From Solibacillus sp. FSL W7-1436 (lineage in GTDB: Bacteria > Bacillota > Bacilli > Bacillales_A > Planococcaceae): DNA of 35,659 nucleotides. The DNA lies in NCBI RefSeq assembly GCF_038007305.1, contig NZ_JBBOWV010000004.1, forward strand, positions 1-35,659, written 5' to 3'. A model generated the notes under the pieces. The model was not told the origin of the DNA. It did no database searches and was given only the letters and a program-made list of their open reading frames with translations. Shown piece after piece: positions 31,340-35,659 of the stretch. The position numbers and the translations under genes are program-made. How positions within the stretch are numbered: the first letter of the stretch is position 1; every line of letters begins with the position of its first letter.

Positions 31340-31775
31340 CTTCACCACCCGACAAGTCCACATCTTCATACATAAATTCTGTGATAATTTCCTGTGCATC
31401 CATTAAGCCTTTTTGTCTACTTTGAACAAGCTCATACTTGCGTTTTGTCGTATCGTCACTAAATGGATACTTTAGACACGCTTCTGTATGTTGTAATGAC
31501 AATTCGACCAGTTCTTTAGATTTTTCGATAAGCAACTTTTCAATTTCCGAATTGATTTTCTCGACAACTTCCAACTTACTTTCATCAAACAGACACTTAC
31601 TAAAATCAATCTGCAACGGCTTTTCAACGTAATACTGCGTATCTTCTGCGATGTCGTTATACATTTTGTGTACGCCGCCATCTTCCACAACTGTGATAGT
31701 TTCAAGTCGCCCTTTACGGTAATGCATCGCATAAATTTCTTTAACTTCTCCGTCTACTACTAATACTGGCTTCAT
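31305..31775 (-). CDS. Early protein, unknown function
   Basis: The 156-residue acidic protein has a beta N-terminus (VLVVDGEVKEIYAMHYRKG) and a helical middle (VVEKINSEIEKLLIEKSKEL). No family was recognised. It has AGGAGG 6 bp upstream of the ATG, and its start overlaps the small basic gene (ATGA). It is followed by the Cys-rich gene. Regulation with the early operon is likely. Confidence 0.7.
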   Translation of the reverse strand: MKPVLVVDGEVKEIYAMHYRKGRLETITVVEDGGVHKMYNDIAEDTQYYVEKPLQIDFSKCLFDESKLEVVEKINSEIEKLLIEKSKELVELSLQHTEACLKYPFSDDTTKRKYELVQSRQKGLMDAQEIITEFMYEDVDLSGGEDDASVQRMQPF

Positions 31776-31933
31776 ACTTTTCCTCCTAATTCTTTAACCT
31801 CTACTTCTATCTGCCGTAGGGTAGCCCAACGATTGATAATCACCCTTGCTTCGCTTTCGCTGAATCCCTCTTTGACTAAACGCTTGATCGCTTTACGTGT
31901 GGATTTCTTTTCGAATCCTTTTTTCTTCGCCAT
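31772..31933 (-). CDS. Small basic protein after the sigma factor
   Basis: A 53-codon gene: ATG 31933 overlaps the sigma-factor stop (TAATG), GGAGG lies about 7 bp upstream, and TGA overlaps the next ATG. The product MAKKKGFEKKSTRKAIKRLV, then KEGFSESEARVIINRWATLR, is strongly basic, with a predicted helix-turn-helix-like pair. It could bind DNA or RNA. No family was recognised. Tight overlap at both ends shows it is a real gene. Confidence 0.7.
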   Translation of the reverse strand: MAKKKGFEKKSTRKAIKRLVKEGFSESEARVIINRWATLRQIEVEVKELGGKV

Positions 31934-32598
31934 TAGTTGACCTCCTCATTAAACTCGTTGTATTTCGCTCTAATTCCTTTCAAAATGCGCGATATTTTCA
32001 TTTGATAGGTATTCAACGCTTCTGCTATTTCCGGTTGCGTTAAGTCGTTTAGGAGCAAATGAAGTACCGTCTGTTCTAAATCGGTCAATGTTTCGATAAA
32101 TTCGTTCAGATGTATTGAATACTCCCAATTGTCGTTTTTATCGGGTAACACATCCGCTAACGTATTCACTTCTTCATCACCGCTGCCAGGCATTGTATAT
32201 TGAAATGAAGCGATATGAGAATTAAAATCAAGATAGTCCAATACTTCATCAACTTCTTTCACACTTAATCCTGTGAGTTTTGCCAACTCTTCTGGATCCT
32301 TCGTATCACCAATGAACCGCCTAACCTTTACAGCCTTTTCGAGAATCAACCGTGACGTCTTTAACTGCGGTCTTTTTTCAAAATAGTTACGTATGATTTC
32401 TTGCTTCACGTAAAACTTGGCGTAAGTTGTAAAGAGCACCCCTTTATTTACATCGAATCTTTCAGCTGCTCTGAAAAACCCAATCATTGCATGCTGTTTA
32501 ATATCCTCGTATTCTCTCAAGTTCTTGTATCTGCGGATTAAATACGGCAAAAACTCTAGGTGCTGCTCAAACAATTCTTCTGGCGTTAAATCCTCCAC
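31933..32598 (-). CDS. Sigma-70 family RNA polymerase sigma factor
   Basis: The 221-residue protein has region 2 (about 30-72: YEDIKQHAMIGFFRAAERFD, then LFTTYAKFYVKQEIIRNYF), a region 3-like segment (about 77-125: EELAKLTGLSVKEVDEVL) and region 4 (about 160-212: LTDLEQTVLHLLLNDLTQPE, then MKISRILKGIRAKYN). It is larger than ECF factors and resembles group 3 (SigF/SigG/SigB-like) in plan. It should redirect host RNA polymerase to phage promoters, probably middle genes or itself. The GTG start has a GGGGTGAG site. It is encoded early, just after a tiny membrane protein. Confidence 0.92.
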   Translation of the reverse strand: MEDLTPEELFEQHLEFLPYLIRRYKNLREYEDIKQHAMIGFFRAAERFDVNKGVLFTTYAKFYVKQEIIRNYFEKRPQLKTSRLILEKAVKVRRFIGDTKDPEELAKLTGLSVKEVDEVLDYLDFNSHIASFQYTMPGSGDEEVNTLADVLPDKNDNWEYSIHLNEFIETLTDLEQTVLHLLLNDLTQPEIAEALNTYQMKISRILKGIRAKYNEFNEEVN

Positions 32599-32599
32599 A

Positions 32600-32734
32600 T
32601 CAACTCACCCCTACCATGATTACTACGAATGCTGCCCATGCTACCGATAAGATGAACAACCCACCAAACAACATATCTGTACGTGACATTTCAGCATCTT
32701 CCTCAAAGAAATAATTGTGCAATTTTCTTAGCAT
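32600..32734 (-). CDS. Tiny single-helix membrane protein upstream of the sigma factor
   Basis: A 44-codon gene: ATG 32734 overlaps the stop of the excisionase-like gene (TAATG), GGAGGAAAA lies upstream, and TGA ends just before the sigma factor's GTG. The product has a charged N-terminus (MLRKLHNYFFEEDAEMSRTD) and one transmembrane helix (about 21-42), ending in GVS. Some sigma factors are controlled by small membrane partners, so an anti-sigma role is possible. It is only a suggestion from position. Confidence 0.65.
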   Translation of the reverse strand: MLRKLHNYFFEEDAEMSRTDMLFGGLFILSVAWAAFVVIMVGVS

Positions 32735-32952
32735 TAATTTTCCTCCCCTTTTTTAAATGGTTTGATATTGTACGGATCTGATAAATCGTTTCCGGCATTT
32801 CTGATAAGAAAATCATGTAACTCAATTGAAGAAACTTTAATTCTTCCTAATTTCAAACCTTGTAAAGCTCCGCTATTGATAAGGTCATAAACTTTGTTTC
32901 TATTACATTTCAGTAATTTGGAAACCTCAGTTACATCTAGCAACCTATCCAT
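32734..32952 (-). CDS. Excisionase-like helix-turn-helix protein
   Basis: The 72-residue protein MDRLLDVTEVSKLLKCNRNK, then VYDLINSGALQGLKLGRIKVS, is a MerR-like winged helix (HTH_17) of the excisionase type. ATG 32952 is favoured by GGTAGGTG 6 bp upstream; a GTG at 32961 is in frame. It may direct excision with the integrase, although it lies far from it, or act as an early regulator. One CI operator lies 35 bp upstream of this start (32986-33000). Confidence 0.75.
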   Translation of the reverse strand: MDRLLDVTEVSKLLKCNRNKVYDLINSGALQGLKLGRIKVSSIELHDFLIRNAGNDLSDPYNIKPFKKGEEN

Positions 32953-32985
32953 TCCATTCACCTACCTTGAATAATTTATAAATAA

Positions 32986-33000
32986 TTCATGTTACATGAA
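32986..33000. promoter_or_regulatory. Distant operator TTCATG-TTA-CATGAA
   Basis: A perfect 15-bp dyad TTCATGTTACATGAA at the 3' end of the Cro-like gene, overlapping its stop codon and last codons. It is the same motif as the three sites at 33239-33314. It may control a second promoter for the excisionase-like gene or stabilise looping of repressor between sites. Confidence 0.65.
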
Positions 33001-33198
33001 CTTTTTATTTAAAAAAATTTCTTCTATGGATTTTTTAAAATGACAGCTGATTGCCACCATTTCATTTAACTTGAATTGTGAGATTCCCTTTTCCTTATTG
33101 CTATAAGTTCGAGCATCCACTCCAATCATTTTCCCCATGTCTTCTAAAGTAAGTTCATGGTACTTTCTCAATCTTCTTAGTTCATTGCAATCTACCAA
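32992..33198 (-). CDS. Cro-like XRE regulator, first early gene
   Basis: A 68-residue protein from TTG 33198 (AAAGAGGTG 6 bp upstream); a GTG at 33207 is in frame but lies in the ribosome site. It has an XRE helix-turn-helix (RRLRKYHELTLEDMGKMIGV then DARTYSNKEKGISQFK). As the first gene after the leftward promoter and opposite the CI-like gene it is in the place of Cro. Its last codons hold the distant operator. It likely competes for the same sites. Confidence 0.8.
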   Translation of the reverse strand: MVDCNELRRLRKYHELTLEDMGKMIGVDARTYSNKEKGISQFKLNEMVAISCHFKKSIEEIFLNKKFM

Positions 33199-33238
33199 TT
33201 GTTTCACCTCTTTCTAATATTTTCTATCAACTTCTGAT

Positions 33239-33314
33239 TTCATCATATATGAATTAATTTTAATAGTCAACAAATAATTTCATGTTTCATGAATATTTTT
33301 TCAAGTTACGTGAA
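33239..33314. promoter_or_regulatory. Lysogeny operator region with leftward early promoter
   Basis: Three dyads of 15 bp: TTCATCATATATGAA (33239-33253), TTCATGTTTCATGAA (33279-33293) and TTCAAGTTACGTGAA (33300-33314). A near-consensus minus-strand promoter, TTGACT (33270-33265) with 17 bp to TATGAT (33247-33242), has its -10 inside the first dyad. The second dyad lies 8 bp upstream of its -35. The third overlaps the weak -35 region of the rightward CI promoter (-10 TAAAAT at 33334-33339). The last two sites are 21 bp apart, two helical turns, suiting cooperative binding. Confidence 0.8.
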
Positions 33315-33368
33315 TAATATAGGTTGTATATGTTAAAATACACGATGTAGCACTGGGAGGTGAATGAT

Positions 33369-33797
33369 ATGGATGTTGTTAATTCAAGTGAGAAATTAGA
33401 TAAAAAACAATTAAATGAGTACGTAGGAAAAAGGATTAAAGAAGAACGGCAAAAGAGAAAAATAAAGCAAAATGAATTGGCTAAAAAGATAGGAATCCAA
33501 AACAGTACATTATCTCAATACGAAAACGGTAAAAGTGAACCTAATCAAGAGATGTTATTTAAAATTGCGGAGGCTCTGGGGATTAACGTGTCAGATTTGA
33601 TACCGGTAAATTACCGAATAGAGGATAACGATTTAGAAAAAGCTTTAAAAATGGCAAGAGGTTTTGAATTAGAGGATATTTCTTTACTTAAAGACTTAAT
33701 GGAAAAGGCCCTTTCACTAAAAGGAGTAGAAAGGGAAAAGTTTTTTGATAACATAAAATTTGCTATTGAATATTACGACAGGAACGACAAGGTTTAA
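33369..33797 (+). CDS. CI-like lysogeny repressor (XRE)
   Basis: From ATG 33369 (GGGAGG 8 bp upstream) the protein has 142 residues: an XRE helix-turn-helix (about 18-75: KRIKEERQKRKIKQNELAKK, then NSTLSQYENGKSEPNQE) and an acidic helical C-terminus (about 85-142). A GTG at 33360 overlaps the ribosome site and is less likely. There is no LexA/S24 protease domain and no ImmA-like metalloprotease gene beside it, so SOS induction by self-cleavage is not expected. It is divergent from the early operon, with operators between. Confidence 0.88.
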   Translation: MDVVNSSEKLDKKQLNEYVGKRIKEERQKRKIKQNELAKKIGIQNSTLSQYENGKSEPNQEMLFKIAEALGINVSDLIPVNYRIEDNDLEKALKMARGFELEDISLLKDLMEKALSLKGVEREKFFDNIKFAIEYYDRNDKV

Positions 33798-33909
33798 TTT
33801 GAGAACAATAATCTCTACGACAAATATTTTTTATAATTTCTGATTTTTTATCGTGCTTTTTTATTACTTCGATGAAATTTACTAGTAATTGCAATTGTTC
33901 TTCATTCAT
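33763..33909 (-). CDS. Tiny Cys-rich protein convergent with the repressor gene
   Basis: A 48-codon open frame on the minus strand: ATG 33909, with AAGGCGG 9-10 bp upstream, ends at TAG 33763-33765, overlapping the last 35 bp of the CI-like gene. The product MNEEQLQLLVNFIEVIKKHD, then CRRDYCSQIKPCRSCRN, has four Cys in CxxxxCxxxxxCxxC spacing, which might hold zinc. It was not recognised. It is probably real because of the ribosome site and sensible composition, but it is short. Confidence 0.5.
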   Translation of the reverse strand: MNEEQLQLLVNFIEVIKKHDKKSEIIKNICRRDYCSQIKPCRSCRNIQ

Positions 33910-33949
33910 AATATCGCCGCCTTCATAATTTTATAAACGGGGTGTCTGT

Positions 33950-34165
33950 GTGACTTTAACAGTTCATCGATGCCTACTCAAAGACTTGTTGCGCAAAGCT
34001 GACATGACACAGGTTGATCTAGCTGGCGAGCTTGGTGTAAAGCCCCAGCAAATACAACACTATGTTAAGGATAATCGTGTAATGTCATTGACTGTAGCAA
34101 AAAACATATCTGTCATATTAGGTTGCCAAATAGAAGACTTGTATGAATGGACTGAAAACGAGTAG
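33950..34165 (+). CDS. Second XRE-type HTH protein near the integrase
   Basis: The 71-residue protein from GTG 33950 has an XRE-type helix-turn-helix (LLRKADMTQVDLAGELGVKP then QQIQHYVKDNRVMSLTVAKN) and nothing more. It is between the CI-like and integrase genes on the plus strand. It may regulate the integrase gene through the palindrome at 34208-34225, which lies 43 bp after its stop. The ribosome site (GGGGTG) is modest and overlaps a possible earlier start. Confidence 0.75.
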   Translation: MTLTVHRCLLKDLLRKADMTQVDLAGELGVKPQQIQHYVKDNRVMSLTVAKNISVILGCQIEDLYEWTENE

Positions 34166-34172
34166 GCATTAA

Positions 34173-34225
34173 AGAGTAGATTTTTCTGTCTACTCTCGAC
34201 GACACTGATAAGTCAACTGACTTAT
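34173..34225. promoter_or_regulatory. Inverted repeats upstream of the integrase gene
   Basis: AGAGTAGA (34173-34180) and TCTACTCT (34189-34196) form an 8-bp stem without a T-run. ATAAGTCAACTGACTTAT (34208-34225) is a perfect dyad with 8-bp arms and a 2-base centre. The first may be a weak terminator for the HTH gene; the second looks like a dimer-binding operator. The rest of 34166-34403 is A+T-rich and gene-free, with a weak candidate promoter TTGCTT/TAACAT (about 34318-34346). Confidence 0.5.
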
Positions 34226-34403
34226 AATTGATAATACTCTATTTTTGATGCGAGGTGCACAATTTCACTAATTTTACCTCAAATTTTATTAAAAGTATTT
34301 TATTTACAGGTGAAAATTGCTTATTACTTGAATTTATATTAACATAATAGGAACAGATGTTCTACTTTTTTGAACAAATATTTACAGAAAGGAAGTAATT
34401 GGC

Positions 34404-35570
34404 ATGAAAGGTGGCGTTCGTAAACGTGGCAACACTTGGTATTATTACTTCGATATGGGCATTGTGGAGGGCAAAAGAAAGAAAGTCGAACGTACTGCTG
34501 AAGGGGCTCAAACGAAAGCAGAAGCAGAAGCGGTATTACGAAGAAAGATTCTGGAATATGAAAATGCAGGGACCGTTTTTAAGTCCTCTGAGATGACCTT
34601 ACACGACTTTTTAGCATTTTGGCAAAAAGAGTACGTGGAATTAAAATTAAAGCCAAACACACAGGATAACTATCGATTAACGATTAATAACCATATACTT
34701 CCCCACTTAGGTAATTACAAATTAAAATCATTAACACCTCATGTCCTGCAGCAATTTATGAATTTAAAAGTACGTGAAGGATTAGCGAGGCAAACATTAA
34801 GCATCATACGAGGAATTTTAAGTAAATCATTAAACCAAGCTGTATATCCTTATAAATACATTAATGAAAATCCTATGAGCTACGTTGAGTTGATGAAAAA
34901 TAAAGAACGGAAACCAACGAAAGATGATTTAAAAATTCAATCAAAAGAAAATTTGCGTTTTTTAAATGAAAGAGTTACTGAAAATCATCCTTTTTATCTC
35001 CCCTTCCACATTGGTTTGCATTGTGGGGTACGTGTAGGTGAATTGTGTGCTCTTGAATGGAAGCATGTAAATTTTGAGGAAATGACGATTGAAATTGAAC
35101 AGCAGCTTACCAGGGAAAAAATTGAGGGCAAATACAAATGGGTAGTATCACCACCGAAATCTGTTTCGGGCTACCGTACTATCCCAGTAGGTAGTTCTCT
35201 GATGAATATTTTAAAGAAAGAGAAAATCAAACAAAAAGAAAATAAATTAAAATACGGTAAATCGTATCTACAAGATCCAGAACATGATTTTGTATGTAAA
35301 AAAGAAAACGGTAAACATTACACACCTAATGTAATTAAGTATCAAACAAGGGAATTGATTCGAGGCAAACTTGGAATCGATTTTAATTACCATTCACTAC
35401 GTCATACACATGCGACTATGCTAATCGAAAACGGTACTCCCATTAAAACCGTACAAAAAAGATTAGGACATAGCAGATCAGCTGTAACTGAAGACCGCTA
35501 TGTCCATTTAACTCAAAAGATGGCAAGGGATGCTGCCGATATATTTGATTCCATCGCTCGTGACTTATAA
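34404..35570 (+). CDS. int: Tyrosine-type site-specific integrase
   Basis: The 388-residue protein has an N-terminal arm-binding domain (about 1-55: VRKRGNTWYYYFDMG), a SAM-like core-binding domain (about 65-165) and a catalytic domain with R210 (HCGVRVGELC), K252 (PPKSVSG), H330 and R333 (YHSLRH), H356 (LGH) and nucleophile Y366 (DRYVHL). It inserts and removes the prophage at att. The AAAGGAAG site is upstream. It is intact. attP should lie just downstream, next to the window edge, where candidate arm sites are found. Confidence 0.96.
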   Translation: MKGGVRKRGNTWYYYFDMGIVEGKRKKVERTAEGAQTKAEAEAVLRRKILEYENAGTVFKSSEMTLHDFLAFWQKEYVELKLKPNTQDNYRLTINNHILPHLGNYKLKSLTPHVLQQFMNLKVREGLARQTLSIIRGILSKSLNQAVYPYKYINENPMSYVELMKNKERKPTKDDLKIQSKENLRFLNERVTENHPFYLPFHIGLHCGVRVGELCALEWKHVNFEEMTIEIEQQLTREKIEGKYKWVVSPPKSVSGYRTIPVGSSLMNILKKEKIKQKENKLKYGKSYLQDPEHDFVCKKENGKHYTPNVIKYQTRELIRGKLGIDFNYHSLRHTHATMLIENGTPIKTVQKRLGHSRSAVTEDRYVHLTQKMARDAADIFDSIARDL

Positions 35571-35591
35571 ACACTAACGTATTTTTAAAGC

Positions 35592-35625
35592 GGTGGCATA
35601 TCGGTGGCAAATGCCACCTTTTTTT
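35592..35625 (+). terminator. Integrase terminator overlapping candidate arm-type sites (right)
   Basis: GGTGGCA (35603-35609) pairs with TGCCACC (35612-35618), followed by seven T (35619-35625): an intrinsic terminator for the integrase gene. A second GGTGGCA lies 11 bp upstream at 35592-35598, giving the same spacing as the pair at 187-203. So the stem may double as an integrase arm site. The last 34 bp (35626-35659) hold no gene and an inverted TTTCTT/AAGAAA (35627-35644). Confidence 0.75.
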
Positions 35626-35659
35626 ATTTCTTAAATTAAAGAAACCCTTATAAATACTG

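Noticed and set aside
1-35659. CRISPR array, tRNA or rRNA genes, insertion sequences, or a diversity-generating retroelement.
   Set aside because: No spaced repeats, tRNA-like folds, transposase or reverse transcriptase, and no template/variable repeat pair near the fibre gene was seen.

Overview
The window reads as one complete, apparently intact temperate siphovirus prophage from a low-G+C Gram-positive host. Shine-Dalgarno sites of the AAGGAGG type, many TTG/GTG starts and the protein families present point to Bacillales. A Lysinibacillus/Solibacillus-like host is my guess, not something the sequence proves. No core structural, replication or lysogeny gene is broken.

Layout, left to right. 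Positions 1-240 hold the left attachment region: on the minus strand it reads as a short orphan 3' end of a gene, followed by candidate integrase arm sites. Positions 241-3593 are an accessory block: a small XRE repressor on the minus strand, facing a plus-strand operon of FtsK/SpoIIIE-like ATPase, replication-relaxation protein, membrane protein and lipoprotein. From 3637 to 33198 every recognised gene is on the minus strand and is best read from right to left. The early region (about 33200 to 23200) holds a Cro-like regulator, an excisionase-like HTH protein, a tiny membrane protein, a sigma-70 family factor, Gp157, an AP2-like protein, the ERF annealing protein, a DnaD-like initiator with an embedded iteron array, DnaB helicase, SSB, an ERCC4 nuclease, a dATP/dGTP diphosphohydrolase, a dimeric dUTPase and a late regulator with a sigma region-4-like domain. 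Packaging and head genes follow (22941 to 16134): HNH, TerS, TerL, portal, ClpP-like protease, HK97 capsid, connectors. Then come the tail (16137 to 5446), including a tail chaperone pair joined by a probable -1 frameshift, tape measure, Dit, a tail fibre with a polysaccharide deacetylase domain, an acyltransferase cargo gene and a Tal-like protein. Lysis genes (5365 to 3637) comprise membrane protein, XhlA-like protein, holin and amidase. The lysogeny control and integration genes (33369 to 35570, plus strand apart from one tiny minus-strand gene) are a CI-like repressor, a second HTH protein and a tyrosine integrase.

How it works together (inference from gene families and sites): the CI-like repressor probably binds four 15-bp TTCATG-N3-CATGAA-type sites. 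One covers the -10 box of a near-consensus leftward early promoter. The early operon supplies replication, nucleotide and recombination functions and at least two transcription factors. A second near-consensus promoter drives the late regulator, and late genes are expressed from a noncoding region just upstream of the packaging genes, which is also the best place to look for cos. The left block carries its own repressor and paired operators, so it seems to be regulated separately from the lytic cycle.

Most worth a second look: the independently regulated FtsK/replication-relaxation/VirB2-like block; the deacetylase fibre beside a cargo acyltransferase placed inside the tail operon; the A AAA AAG frameshift site; the iterons inside the initiator gene; and the GGTGGCA arm-site pairs on both sides of the predicted attP. 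Eight small genes of 44-73 codons, five of them under 55, are supported by ribosome binding sites and stop/start overlaps.
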